Shown in pieces: positions 17,106 through 27,500 of a DNA stretch of 64,000 nucleotides; position 1 is the first letter of the stretch; every line of letters starts with the position of its first letter. This stretch comes from CAYMPH01 sp964529415 (lineage in GTDB: Bacteria; Spirochaetota; UBA4802; UBA5550): NCBI GenBank assembly GCA_964529415.1, contig CAZGWD010000010.1, forward strand, positions 62,001 through 126,000. The letters are read 5' to 3'. Made by a program: the position numbers and the translations under genes. The notes beneath the pieces are model-generated. The model was not told the DNA's origin, searched no databases, and saw nothing but the letters and a program-made list of their open reading frames with translations.

Positions 17106-18284
17106 TCAAAGAAGTTCGCTGATTAATTTTTTCAGTTCATCCGTATTCTGCATATTTTTTGCCGATCCCTCCACAGGATATGCTGTGGCTTTTGTCATCT
17201 GCTCCACTTCATTTTTAATTGTATCATAAATTTTATGTTCTTTTTCGGTAAGATCAACTGCAGTCTGCTCTGCCTCATTGTTCATATGGCTCAGATCTGT
17301 CATATTGTAATTCAGCTCAATCAGATGCTTAAGATCCTCAATTGCCACACTGGACAAAACATTTAATTCATTTAAAATTCCCCTGTTATCATTTGAATAT
17401 TCCATTGAATTAAACAATTGCTCCACTTCCAGATATTTCTTGAACTTTAAAGATATTGTTACGGTCAATACAGTAACATGCTGCAGAGTCTCTTCGAACA
17501 ATAAATGTTTTTTATCAACAACTTCTTTAATAGACATTGAATCTTCATGAAGATTTTTAGTGAATTGATTGGATTGCTCTGCAAATTCATACTGCGATTT
17601 TGAACTGGCATTAACTTGCGTAGCTGTAGCATGTGCTGCTTCAATTTCAGCAGCAAGATTTTTCAGCTCAGCAAAGTTTTTGCTTTCAACAAGTTCTGCA
17701 GTTTTCTTTATTTTTTCAGATATTTTTTTTCCTCTTTCAAGATTTTTTGCAGAACCATTTATGGCTTTCTCTGCATCTTCAAGAACCATTATTGTAATAT
17801 TATTCATTGCCTTGACAGAATTTAGCTGAAATTTTTTCTTCATCTTTAATAATTTATCAGCAAGCAGAATCTCAGAGTCTTTTTCAATAATCAGTTCCAG
17901 GGTTGAAAAAGCATCGAGCAGCGATTTATAAAAATCTTCTGTAAGCAATGTAATCTTCTGTAATATTTCAGCATTTGAACCGGAAATATTTTTAAGCTTG
18001 TCAATCCTGGATTTCTGCTCTTCAAGATTTAATAAAAGGATCCTACAAGTCAGCACTATCGCATTATCTTTTATAGACTGATCTCTATCAGCTTTATAAA
18101 TTTTATCAAAATCACTTTCGAGAGCTTTGCCGATTTCTATAGTCTGAGCTACAGCAGCAAGGGTGTTCATGGAGTGCTGCTTTCTTTTTCTTGATGACTC
18201 ATTTACCTTCTCTGCTATTAATGTCATATCATCAGCGATTGCGGACATTTTTGCTATCTTTAAATTATCCATATCAAACTCCAC
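17106..18284 (-). CDS. Coiled-coil protein of unknown function at the end of the chemosensory operon
   Basis: A 392-residue predicted all-helical cytoplasmic protein. I recognise no domain. The sequence is rich in heptad-like patterns with many Glu, Lys, Asn and Ser residues and few aromatics, no signal peptide and no membrane segment. Some stretches (AEIEAAHATATQVNASSKSQ) have the small-residue composition of receptor signalling helices, but the conserved receptor hairpin is absent. It is the last gene of the chemotaxis-type operon, 27 bp after a CheY gene, which suggests an accessory or output role for the pathway. Function is unknown. Confidence 0.6.
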   Translation of the reverse strand: MEFDMDNLKIAKMSAIADDMTLIAEKVNESSRKRKQHSMNTLAAVAQTIEIGKALESDFDKIYKADRDQSIKDNAIVLTCRILLLNLEEQKSRIDKLKNISGSNAEILQKITLLTEDFYKSLLDAFSTLELIIEKDSEILLADKLLKMKKKFQLNSVKAMNNITIMVLEDAEKAINGSAKNLERGKKISEKIKKTAELVESKNFAELKNLAAEIEAAHATATQVNASSKSQYEFAEQSNQFTKNLHEDSMSIKEVVDKKHLLFEETLQHVTVLTVTISLKFKKYLEVEQLFNSMEYSNDNRGILNELNVLSSVAIEDLKHLIELNYNMTDLSHMNNEAEQTAVDLTEKEHKIYDTIKNEVEQMTKATAYPVEGSAKNMQNTDELKKLISELL

Positions 18285-18311
18285 TTAAATATTTTTTTAT
18301 CAATTCAAAAC

Positions 18312-18686
18312 TCAAGGCAGAAATTTTTTTACTGATTCTATTAATGTTTCAGGCTGAAAAGGTTTAATTAGCCAGGCTTTTGCTCCTGCCTCTTTTCCTT
18401 TTAATTTCATATCCTCACCCGATTCAGTTGTAAGCATAATTATTGGAGTAAATTTATATGATTCATACTTTGAATCGGATTTTAATGTCTGCAGAAATTC
18501 AATCCCGTTCATAATAGGCATATTTACATCGCATACAAAAAGATCAATTTCTCTTCCATCAAGCTTCGATAAAGCATCTGATCCATCCCCGGCTTCAATT
18601 GTTTCATAACCGGAACTGCTTAAAGTCAGGCTTACTATCTGCCTGATAGCAGATGAATCATCAATTACCATTATTTTTTTTCCCAT
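18312..18686 (-). CDS. CheY-type single-domain response regulator
   Basis: A 124-residue receiver with phosphoacceptor D53 in VCDVNMP, acidic pair D9-D10, the switch Thr in MLTTE and K108 in LIKPF. It is a close paralogue of the receiver at 21581-21955. The frame is open six codons further upstream to 18704, but GAGGAG lies inside that extension exactly 7 bp before the ATG at 18686, which decides the start. No output domain, so it probably acts by binding a target or as a phosphate sink. Confidence 0.88.
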   Translation of the reverse strand: MGKKIMVIDDSSAIRQIVSLTLSSSGYETIEAGDGSDALSKLDGREIDLFVCDVNMPIMNGIEFLQTLKSDSKYESYKFTPIIMLTTESGEDMKLKGKEAGAKAWLIKPFQPETLIESVKKFLP

Positions 18687-18709
18687 ACTCAACTCCTCTA
18701 ACATGATTT

Positions 18710-19102
18710 CTATATCAGTTTCATATTCCTTAACTGGTCTTCAAGTCTTTTTTTATCAATAGGTTTCACAAGATATGTATCGCATAGTTCATTAAATGCT
18801 GTAAATATATTTTTTACATCTTCAACAGCAGTAACCATAATTATCTTAACGCCGTCACTTGAAAGTATTCCATTACTTTTTTCTATATCCCGTATTATCT
18901 TTAATGCCTCCTGACCGGACATCTCAGGCATTATGATATCCATGCAAATAAGATCATAAGGCTGATTTTCTGTTAAAGATTTTTTATACGCTTCTACAGC
19001 TTCCAGTCCATTAATAGCTATGTGGCAATCACCGTATGCAGATAAATATCTCTGCAGCAGAATCCGGCTCGTGAAATCATCTTCAACAACAAGAATTTTC
19101 AT
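18710..19102 (-). CDS. CheY-like response regulator, divergent
   Basis: A 130-residue receiver with D7-D8 acidic residues, D55 phosphoacceptor (MDIIMPEMSG), the switch Thr in VTAVED and a Lys-Pro near 113 (LVKPIDK). It differs from the two CheY paralogues in the operon and has longer loops, resembling receivers paired with CheA in non-flagellar systems. Located between cheA and the other CheY gene. Confidence 0.85.
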   Translation of the reverse strand: MKILVVEDDFTSRILLQRYLSAYGDCHIAINGLEAVEAYKKSLTENQPYDLICMDIIMPEMSGQEALKIIRDIEKSNGILSSDGVKIIMVTAVEDVKNIFTAFNELCDTYLVKPIDKKRLEDQLRNMKLI

Positions 19103-19128
19103 TTTAATCTCCTATATACTAAAATCAC

Positions 19129-21255
19129 TCAAACAGCCTGTATCAGCTTTGGAATATCAAGTATTACTGCAACCTCTCCATTGCCGAGAATTGTCGCTCC
19201 GCTTATCCACTGTAAATCAGTGAAAAATTTTCCGAGCGGTTTTATAACTGTCTGGAATTCTCCCATCAGCTTATCCGCAACAAGGCCGATCTTCTTCCTT
19301 GAATACTCCACCACAATAACATTTTCCGTGAGCTGTTCGCCTTCTTCAAATTCAAAAAAATTACGCAGCCGCAGCAACGGCAGCATCTCGCCTCTTAAAT
19401 TCATGAAATTTCCTCCATCTCTTCCGGATATTTCATCTTTTGTCACTTCAGTTCCTTCAACAACCATATCAAGAGGTATGACATAAAAATACTCGTCCAC
19501 CTTGATCATAAACCCGTCTATTATGGCAAGAGTAAGAGGCAGATGAATGCGGATGGTCATGCCTTCGCCTTCCTTGCTGTCCAGAAGCGTTGTTCCTCTC
19601 AGCGCTTCTATATTTCTCTTGACCACATCCATGCCAACCCCTCGGCCGGAAATATTTGTTATTTTATCAGCAGTGGAAAATCCCGGTTCAAAAATCAGCT
19701 GAAAAAGTTCATTATCCGATATATTCTGAGCCGGCTGAACCATGCCGAGCTTCAATGCTTTTTCAAAAATTTTATCTCGGTTTAAACCGTCGCCGTCATC
19801 TCTGACTTCAATAACAATGCTTCCTGTTTCATGAAAAGCATTAAGAAAAATTTTTCCTTTTCTCGGTTTGCCTTTTGCCAGCCTTTCCTGTGGAGTTGCA
19901 ATACCGTGATCTACCGAGTTCCTGATCAGATGCATCAGCGGATCTGAAATTCTTTCTATGAGAGTCTTATCAAGCTCCGCGTCTCCTCCGCTTATAACAA
20001 GATCAATTTCCTTTCCTGTTTCCTTGCTCAGATCATGAACTACCCTTTCAAAACGCTTGAATGTTTCTCCAATCTGAACCATTCTGATGTTCATTGTCTT
20101 GTCGCGGACATCCTCTATCAGGCGCGACATGGTTATCGATGACTGGAGAATATCCGAATCGCCGTTTTTTTCTGCAAGCTGCCTGATGTTGGCTCCTGTA
20201 ATAACAAGTTCTCCGACAACATTTATCAGATCATCGAGCTTGTCAGCATCAATACGTATGGATTTATTTTTTCTTTCCTCGGTTTTTGCGATATCTTTCT
20301 GCTTTTCAATTGCAGCATCAAGTACCGGTTTATGGACCATTTTTTCTTCAAGAAAAATTTCACCGATTTTAGAAGCGTTATCTGTATTATTTTTTTCATC
20401 TTTAGTAATTTCCTGTTTCTGCAGCAACAGGGCCTTGTCTAATTCTGTATCAGTAAGAATTCCTGTATTTGTCAGAATTTCTCCAAGACGCGACGGTGTT
20501 TCCGGCAGCTCATTAATTAATTTGATTGAGCTGTTTATCGCATCGAGCGGAGATATTATGTGTATATCGCAGTCATCTTTTACAAATTCAAAAACCTCTT
20601 CAATTTTTTTCTTGGTTGTATCACTTTCAAAATCAATTTCAAATCCGAGATAACAGCTTTCCGGATCTATTTTTGATAAAGCAGGGACGTCTTTTTTTAT
20701 TGTTTCAACGGCGGCAATTTTACCGAGACTTTCGAGATATGCAATAAATGTTCCCGGATCAAAACCGTTTCTGAATGAGTCTTTTTTAAACTTAAGGGAT
20801 ATATGCCAAAGCCTGCTCTTCGGTATAACATCTTTAGCCAGCGCAGGGATATAAGGCTTAAATTTATCCAGCAGCTTTGTTTTAACCGCAGTAAGCCCTG
20901 CATCAAGAACAGCGGAATTATCCTCTTCAAAAAAATCAAGCAGAGTCATTATAAAATCTTTTGCTTCAAGAAATATATTGCTCAGTTCAGGGCTGATTTC
21001 AATTTTTCCATGCCTTACATCATCCAGAATATTTTCAATATTATGAGTGAATTTTTCTATCTCAGAAAATCCGAACATGCCGGATGACCCCTTAATTGTA
21101 TGTGCTGTTCTGAAAAGTGCGTTTATGGTTTCCTGGTCTTTATTGTCTTTTTCGATAACAAGCAGACAGCTCTCCATTGCATCAAGCATCTCCCTGCTTT
21201 CAGTGAAATAAAGATTCATCGCGCTTTGCATGTTATATTTGTCGCTACTGCTCAT
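19129..21255 (-). CDS. cheA: Chemotaxis-type histidine kinase CheA
   Basis: A 708-residue CheA. An Hpt domain occupies about 1-110 with phospho-accepting H52 in RTAHTIKGSSG. A variable region (about 130-330) follows, then a dimerisation helix pair near 335-400 (IRIDADKLDDLINVVGELV), an HATPase region (N-box NSVDHGIATP, G1 DDGDGL, G2 GRGVGMDVV) and a C-terminal CheW-like domain (about 570-705). It autophosphorylates under receptor control and passes phosphate to CheY and CheB. All catalytic motifs are present. Thirteen bases separate it from the upstream STAS gene. Confidence 0.95.
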   Translation of the reverse strand: MSSSDKYNMQSAMNLYFTESREMLDAMESCLLVIEKDNKDQETINALFRTAHTIKGSSGMFGFSEIEKFTHNIENILDDVRHGKIEISPELSNIFLEAKDFIMTLLDFFEEDNSAVLDAGLTAVKTKLLDKFKPYIPALAKDVIPKSRLWHISLKFKKDSFRNGFDPGTFIAYLESLGKIAAVETIKKDVPALSKIDPESCYLGFEIDFESDTTKKKIEEVFEFVKDDCDIHIISPLDAINSSIKLINELPETPSRLGEILTNTGILTDTELDKALLLQKQEITKDEKNNTDNASKIGEIFLEEKMVHKPVLDAAIEKQKDIAKTEERKNKSIRIDADKLDDLINVVGELVITGANIRQLAEKNGDSDILQSSITMSRLIEDVRDKTMNIRMVQIGETFKRFERVVHDLSKETGKEIDLVISGGDAELDKTLIERISDPLMHLIRNSVDHGIATPQERLAKGKPRKGKIFLNAFHETGSIVIEVRDDGDGLNRDKIFEKALKLGMVQPAQNISDNELFQLIFEPGFSTADKITNISGRGVGMDVVKRNIEALRGTTLLDSKEGEGMTIRIHLPLTLAIIDGFMIKVDEYFYVIPLDMVVEGTEVTKDEISGRDGGNFMNLRGEMLPLLRLRNFFEFEEGEQLTENVIVVEYSRKKIGLVADKLMGEFQTVIKPLGKFFTDLQWISGATILGNGEVAVILDIPKLIQAV

Positions 21256-21267
21256 GATGTTACCTCT

Positions 21268-21558
21268 TTAAATTTTTTCACCATAAAAGCTGAATATTTT
21301 CGCTACCTTGTCTGCACACTTTTTAAGTGATATTATTTTTTCCAGTTTCAGCGCCGATATTAATATCTGAAATCCCGCTGTATCAATTTTATCCACACCG
21401 GAAAGATTAAGTTCCAAACTCTGAATTTTTTTATCTATCAGAGATTTCAATTTTTCGCTGAAAGATGTAACTGAGTAAATGGTCAGTTCTCCTTTCAGAA
21501 TCAATTCAACGGATCCGGTTCCTGTATTTTTTTCGCTGATATCGAGCTTCATAATCAA
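21268..21558 (-). CDS. STAS-domain protein in the chemosensory operon
   Basis: A 96-residue single STAS domain similar to anti-anti-sigma factors. A DTAGFQILISALK segment near residues 55-68 corresponds to the usual phosphorylation loop, with Thr in place of the common Ser. No cognate anti-sigma kinase is adjacent. The neighbours are cheA and cheY, so it may be an accessory of the array rather than a sigma-factor regulator. The giant SpoIIE-containing protein elsewhere in the window (53022-58376) is a conceivable phosphatase for it, but that is speculation. Confidence 0.82.
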   Translation of the reverse strand: MIMKLDISEKNTGTGSVELILKGELTIYSVTSFSEKLKSLIDKKIQSLELNLSGVDKIDTAGFQILISALKLEKIISLKKCADKVAKIFSFYGEKI

Positions 21559-21580
21559 TACTTCCTTTATCTGAAATTTT

Positions 21581-21955
21581 TCAGCTGAGCAGCTTTTTTA
21601 CAGCATCGATTAGATCTACCGGCTGAAACGGTTTTATCAGCCAGGCTTTGGCTCCCGCAGCTTTTCCTTTTTCCGCGATATCTGATCCGATTTCTGTTGT
21701 CAGCATAATAACCGGCATAAATTTATGAGAAGAATAAGCTGCATTATTTTTTAAAGATTCCAGAAATTCAATTCCGCCCATAACAGGCATATTTACATCG
21801 CATACTGCCAGATCAAACTGCTGGCCATCAAGTTTTTTCAGAGCATCGCTTCCGTCACCGGCTTCAACTGTTTCATAACCTTCCTGCTTGAGCACCATTC
21901 CGACAAGCTGCCTGATAGCAACAGCATCATCAATAACCAGAATTTTTTTTCCCAT
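21581..21955 (-). CDS. cheY: CheY-type single-domain response regulator
   Basis: A 124-residue receiver with D9-D10, D53 (VCDVNMP), Thr86-Thr87 and K108 (LIKPF). It is nearly collinear with the receiver at 18312-18686, including MGKKI at the start and EAGDGSDAL after the second strand, so the two are duplicates within one operon. Located between cheW and the STAS gene, in the direct output position of CheA. Confidence 0.9.
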   Translation of the reverse strand: MGKKILVIDDAVAIRQLVGMVLKQEGYETVEAGDGSDALKKLDGQQFDLAVCDVNMPVMGGIEFLESLKNNAAYSSHKFMPVIMLTTEIGSDIAEKGKAAGAKAWLIKPFQPVDLIDAVKKLLS

Positions 21956-21972
21956 ATATCGTCTCCCTGGAA

Positions 21973-22464
21973 TTACTTTTTATAATTTGAAAGCTTGTCA
22001 ATGTCTAAAATTTTTTCAATGTTAAGCAGAATGATAAATTTTTCATCCACCTTGCCGATTCCATTGATATATTCAGCCTTGATTTTAGTGCTGTAATCCG
22101 GTGCTGCGCTGATTGTATCTTCAGGCACATCAACAACTGCTTCAACTGCGTCTATTATCACGCCGACAAGCAGGACTTCATTTTTATAATTCATCTCAAT
22201 AAAAATTATGCTTGTTGAATTTGTTATATCGCTCTTTTTTTTATAAAACAATACCGAAAGGTCAATTACAGGAAGTACCTCTCCCCTGAGATTTATTACT
22301 CCCTTTATATAGTCCGGCGTTTTCGGAATGATAAACGTCCTGCTGTATTCAATTACCTCTTTGACAATTTCAATCGGAAAACCATACACCTGGTTTCCCA
22401 AAAAGAATGTCAGATACTGCAGATTTTTTGTAAGGGTATTTGCGCTTCCCGCTGAATTTTCCAT
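21973..22464 (-). CDS. cheW: CheW coupling protein
   Basis: A 163-residue CheW domain: LQYLTFFLGNQVYGFPI, then IIPKTPDYIKGVINLRGEVLP is the family core. It links the receptor to CheA. The frame is open to 22524, but a strong GGAAGGGAG site 7 bp before the ATG at 22464 and the natural length of CheW favour the shorter form. One of two CheW proteins in the operon; the other is the first gene. Confidence 0.92.
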   Translation of the reverse strand: MENSAGSANTLTKNLQYLTFFLGNQVYGFPIEIVKEVIEYSRTFIIPKTPDYIKGVINLRGEVLPVIDLSVLFYKKKSDITNSTSIIFIEMNYKNEVLLVGVIIDAVEAVVDVPEDTISAAPDYSTKIKAEYINGIGKVDEKFIILLNIEKILDIDKLSNYKK

Positions 22465-22553
22465 ATACCCGCTCCCTTCCTTAAAATAATTTTCGTAACA
22501 AATATCATTTCCCCTCACCAGCACAATGATATTAAGTTAAGTAATAAAAATAA

Positions 22554-23612
22554 TCATTCAGTCAATTTCATAATCTCACCGGAGATCTGTTCAAGCGGCA
22601 GAATTTTATCAACACCGCCAAGCTTGATCGCCTCCTGCGGCATTCCGAATACAACGCAGGAATTTTCATCCTGGGCTATATTGAACGCGCCCGCATTTTT
22701 CATCTCCAGCATTCCATTCGCCCCGTCATCGCCCATGCCTGTCATTATAACTCCGACACAGTTCACTCCTGCATATTGAGCCGCGGACCTGAACAGCACA
22801 TCCACAGACGGCCTGTGCCTGCACACCAGAGGACCATCCTTGATCTCAACATAATATCTCGCTCCGCTTCTTTTTAACAGCATGTGTCTGTTACCCGGGG
22901 CAATAAGAGCTCTGCTGCGGGTAATAGTATCGTCATCCCTTGCTTCCTTGACCTCAATCCTGCATAGAGTATTCAGCCTTTTTGCAAATGCCTCGGTAAA
23001 ATGTTCCGGCATATGCTGGACTATTACAATGCCAGGTGAGTCTTCCGGCAGATTTTCAAGGAAGACTCTCAGAGCTTCAGTTCCGCCTGTTGATGCTCCG
23101 ACAACTACTATTTTCTCAGTTGTCCTTATCATGGACTTTCTGTTTGAAGGAGCAAGCATCACATCTGCTGTAAGCTTGTCAGAAACACGCTTATGTTTGA
23201 ATGTTTTCGGTTTTGACTGGGCTGCAGCCTTGACCGCGTCGCAGATTCTGATCTCGGATTCCTCTATAAATTCCTTAATTCCAAGTTTGGGCTTTGTGAT
23301 AATATCAACCGCTCCATACTCAAGAGCTTTCAGAGTGGTTTCACATCCTTCTAGTGTGAGGCTCGAACACATTACAACCGGTATAGGATGCTGGCTCATG
23401 ATTTTATGAAGAAATGTGATGCCGTCCATTTTAGGCATTTCAACATCAAGAGTTATCACATCCGGAACCTCCTCCCTGATATATTCAACAGCTGCAAAAG
23501 GATCAGATGCAGCTCCCATGACCTCAATGCCAGGATCAGATTCCAGTATATCTGTCAATGTCTGCCGTACAACTGCAGAATCATCAACAATCAGCACTCT
23601 GATTTTTTTCAA
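22554..23612 (-). CDS. cheB: Chemotaxis protein-glutamate methylesterase/deamidase CheB
   Basis: A 352-residue CheB with an N-terminal receiver (D10-D11, phosphoacceptor D56 in LDVEMPKMDG) joined by a linker to the methylesterase domain. The catalytic triad is readable: S174 in GASTGG, H200 in VQHMPEHF and D296 in GMGDDG. It removes methyl groups from receptor glutamates and deamidates glutamines, giving adaptation. Located between cheR and cheW. Confidence 0.95.
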   Translation of the reverse strand: MKKIRVLIVDDSAVVRQTLTDILESDPGIEVMGAASDPFAAVEYIREEVPDVITLDVEMPKMDGITFLHKIMSQHPIPVVMCSSLTLEGCETTLKALEYGAVDIITKPKLGIKEFIEESEIRICDAVKAAAQSKPKTFKHKRVSDKLTADVMLAPSNRKSMIRTTEKIVVVGASTGGTEALRVFLENLPEDSPGIVIVQHMPEHFTEAFAKRLNTLCRIEVKEARDDDTITRSRALIAPGNRHMLLKRSGARYYVEIKDGPLVCRHRPSVDVLFRSAAQYAGVNCVGVIMTGMGDDGANGMLEMKNAGAFNIAQDENSCVVFGMPQEAIKLGGVDKILPLEQISGEIMKLTE

Positions 23613-23631
23613 AAAAAGTACCTCATAATTT

Positions 23632-24510
23632 TTATAACTTCTGATACACAGTCGGAGCCACTCTTTTCATATTTAAGCCGGTTCCAATAAGAGTTTCAGA
23701 ATGTCCTATAAACAGAAAACCGTTTGGCACAAGATTGTTGTATAGATTGGTATATACCTTCTTCTGGGTTTCCTTATCAAAATAAATAACTACGTTTCTG
23801 CAGAAAATAAAATCCATCTTCCTGCCCAGTTTGTATAACGGATCCTGGAGATTCAGCTTTTTAAAAACAACCTTTGACCTCAATTCAGGGACAATCTTGT
23901 AAAATCCTTCCATCGGTCCTTTGCCCTTCATTAAATATTTCTTTTTATAATTATCCGGAATTGCTTCCACATCTTTGCAGCTGTAAACAGCATTCTTTGC
24001 TTTTTCAATTACATCAGTTGATATGTCTGTTGCCAGCAATGAAAAATCCGCTGCGGAATTTCCGATTAAAGACTCGGAAATAACTTTTGCAATTGTATAA
24101 GGTTCTTCTCCTGTTGAACATCCTGCACTCCATGCATAAAACTGCTTCCCGGTTTTAAATCTTTCCTTCTCCATAAGTTCCGGTATTGCCTTATTCTGTA
24201 ATAAATCAAAATGATCATTTTCTCTGAAAAAATCCGTTTTGTTTGTAGAAACAACATTAATCAGATTTTCAAGCTCAATTTTTTTATTCTGTGAATTTAT
24301 CAGATAATCATAGTAAAGAGAATAGGAATCCATTTCCAGAGCTTTGAGTCTCTTGAAAATTCTTGCCGAGATCATGCTTTTCTTTGAAACCGGTATATTT
24401 ATTCCGGATTCAGAATATACGAGTGTACTGAAATTCATGAAATCAGATTCACTCATAACAGGCAGCATGAAAGAGCTTGCTTTACTCCCTTTAGTGATTT
24501 TTTGATTCAT
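23632..24510 (-). CDS. cheR: Chemotaxis protein methyltransferase CheR
   Basis: A 292-residue CheR with the helical N-terminal domain (about 20-90) ending in NVVSTNKTDFFRE, then the SAM-binding domain with GCSTGEEPY at 130-138, DIS(T)DV and FCRNVVIYFD. It methylates receptor glutamates. Full length and motifs intact, unlike the second CheR-like protein at 28548-29153. Located directly downstream of the receptor gene after a repeat-containing 76-bp gap. Confidence 0.94.
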   Translation of the reverse strand: MNQKITKGSKASSFMLPVMSESDFMNFSTLVYSESGINIPVSKKSMISARIFKRLKALEMDSYSLYYDYLINSQNKKIELENLINVVSTNKTDFFRENDHFDLLQNKAIPELMEKERFKTGKQFYAWSAGCSTGEEPYTIAKVISESLIGNSAADFSLLATDISTDVIEKAKNAVYSCKDVEAIPDNYKKKYLMKGKGPMEGFYKIVPELRSKVVFKKLNLQDPLYKLGRKMDFIFCRNVVIYFDKETQKKVYTNLYNNLVPNGFLFIGHSETLIGTGLNMKRVAPTVYQKL

Positions 24511-24529
24511 GTTTATTCACGTTCCTTTT

Positions 24530-24586
24530 ACCCCCACCCGTCCTCCCCCTTACCAAGGGAGAGGTGCCTGCAAGGCGGAGGGGTGG
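24530..24586. repeat. GC-rich intergenic repeat between the receptor gene and cheR
   Basis: A CCCCCACCCG...CTTACCAAGGGAGAGG...GGCGGAGGGGTGG block, strongly C-rich then G-rich and partly self-complementary. It fills nearly the entire gap and ends at the receptor stop codon. The GGCGGAGGGGTG part is shared with 6437-6448. As a folded structure it could reduce expression of cheR and the genes after it. Confidence 0.55.
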
Positions 24587-27500
24587 TTAAATTCTCTCAA
24601 AATTTGAATCATCGTGCGAACCAAGATCTATGTTGACACCTTTTTTCTCTGACTCCGGAACTGTTCTGACGGCTGTACCTGCAATTGATGCTTTATTTAT
24701 AGCCGGAGCTTCTTTCTTAACAGCTGTATTCTTTGAACTGCCTGAACTTCCGGTTGTTTTTTTAACATATTTCGCGTCAGTTTTATCAACCTTGAAAAAA
24801 GCCGCGATCTTCTGCATATCTTCAGCCTGGCTTGACAGTTCAACGCTTGTTGATGCCATCTGCTCTGTTGCTGATGTGTTCTGCTGAATGCTCTTGTCAA
24901 GCTGCTCAATAGCCTTGGTAACCTGCTCAATACCTGTAGCCTGCTCGTTGCTTGAAGCATTTATTTCCTGAATAAGATCCGAAGTTTTCTTGATCTGAGG
25001 AACCATATCATTGATAAGATTTCCGGCTCTTTCAGCAACTTCTACGCTTGACTGAGACAGTGTGCTTATTTCTTTTGCTGCAGTCTTGCTTCTTTCTGCA
25101 AGATTTCTTACTTCAGATGCAACAACTGCAAATCCCTTGCCGTGCTCGCCTGCCCGCGCTGCTTCAATTGCCGCATTCAAAGCAAGCATATTTGTCTGAG
25201 CTGCTATTGCTTCGATTATGCCGATTTTTTCAGCAATAGATTTCATGGCCTTGACAGTTTCATTAACTGCTTTTCCGCCCTCAAATGCATCATTTGCTGC
25301 TTTCTCAGCTATTGAAGTTGTCTGGCGTGCATTGTCAGCATTCTGAAGAACTGAACTGTTCATCTCTTCCATAGAACTTGTTACTTCCTCTACATTTGCG
25401 GACTGTTCTGTTGCGGTCTGTGAAATCTGTTCTGTTGCTGAACTCATCTGTTCGCTTCCTGTTGCAACCTGCTGCGCTGCTCCCTGTATATTTACTGCAA
25501 AGTCGGATATATTATCCCTGACCATAACCAGCCACTGATGAATCTGGTCGTCATTTGATGCCTTGCCCATCTGAGCTGTCAGGTCACCCTGCGCAATCTT
25601 GGTTACATACTCTATAAGCTCAGTCAGCCATGCATGAACACCATTTATAGCATTTTTCATGTTCTCATGGTCACCCTTGCAGAAAATCTCAACCTTTTCG
25701 CGTAAATTACCGCCGCGTATCTGTCTCAGTATGCGGTTTCCTTCTCCTATAGGAATTAAAATCGCATCAAGCATATTGTTAACACCTGAAATCAATTCAG
25801 AATAAGATCCCTGGAACTGATCGGCTTTTCCCCTTTCCGACAGCAAGCCTTCTTTTGATGCCAGGGTCAGACGAACAATTTCCTTAACCAGAGCATTAAT
25901 TGCTTCTATACACATATTGAGGTTATTTTTGATTTCGTTGAAATCTCCATTGTATGAATCAGTAATTTTCTGAGGAATATCTCCTTTTGAAATTCTATCC
26001 ACATATTCAGCAGAAACGTTCAGAGGACCAATTACAGCATCAAGTGTATTATTGACACCTTCAACAATCTTCCTGAAATCTCCCTGATGTTTGGTTGCAT
26101 CCGCTCTTGTTGCAAGTTTTCCTTCTACTGCAGCTTTGGATAACATGTTTGCATCAGCAATAAGAGCCTTAAGATTTACTCTCACCTGTTCTATTGTTTC
26201 ATTTATAAAAACTTTTTTCCCTGGAAATTTCTCAAGAGGCGCTTCAAAATTACCAACGCCGAATTCCTTGACGCATGCCATGGCTTTCTTCTTAACAGCA
26301 ATGTGGCCGAATACCATGTTGTTAACACCTGCAGCCATCTCCTTATATGATCCCTGGAACTTGATCTCATCCATCTTGATATCAATATCTCCGAGATCAT
26401 GCTGATGTGACATGTTATTCATCTCGGTTATTAGAGTTTTTATATTTTCTCTCACCTGTTCTATTGTGTCATTTATAAAAACTTTTTTCCCTGGAAATTT
26501 CTCAAGAGGTGCTTCAAAATTACCAACACCGAACTCCTTGACGCACGCCATGGCTTTCTTCTTAACAGCAATGTGGCCGAATACCATGTTATTAACACCT
26601 GCAGCCATTTCCTTATATGATCCCTGGAACTTGCTCTCATCCATCTTGATATCTATATCTCCGAGATCATGCTGATGTGACATGTTATTCATCTCTGATA
26701 TTAGCCCGTTCAGTGTTTCAATACACATATTGAGGTTATTTTTTATTTCATTAAAATCGCCGTTATATGAATCCGTTATTTTTGGAGGAATATCACCCTT
26801 GGATATGCGGTCAACATATTCAGCAGTAACATTAAGAGGCCCGATAACCGCGTCAAGACAGTCATTAACGCCTGTAACAATACTTCTGAAATCTCCCTGG
26901 TGTTTGGATGCATCCGCTCTTGTTGCAAGTTTTCCATCTACTGCTGCTTTGGAAAGCGCGGCTGCATCGGCAACAAGATAATTAACAGCATCAATACACT
27001 GGTTGAGATTATTCTTTATTTCGTTGAAATCGCCGTTGTAATTATCTGTAATTTTCTGAGGAATATCGCCTTTTGAAATACGGTCAACATATTCAGCAGC
27101 TACATTAAGCGGTCCGATAACAGCGTCAAGACAGTCATTAACGCCGATAACTATAGGCCTGACTTCAAAATTTATTTTCGAAGCGTCTGAACGTGTTGAA
27201 AGTTTTCCTGCAATCGCAGCTTCTGTCAAGTTTTTCGCTTCAGCAAGGAGTGAATTAATTAAACCGCTGACGCTCCGTACAATAAATATTGCAAGACCAA
27301 GAGCTGCTATTGCTCCAATAACCAGAATAATAACAACCATTGTTGTTGTGGAGTTTGCAAGAACTGTATTATCATCCGCTGTTTTTTTAGCAATTTTCAG
27401 CTTTGTTTCCATCATTTCATCAAGGTGCTTTTGCGCGTTCATTGCTACTGTAAATCCTTCTCCCGCCATATATTCATGAGCTTCATTTATTTTTTTTGCT

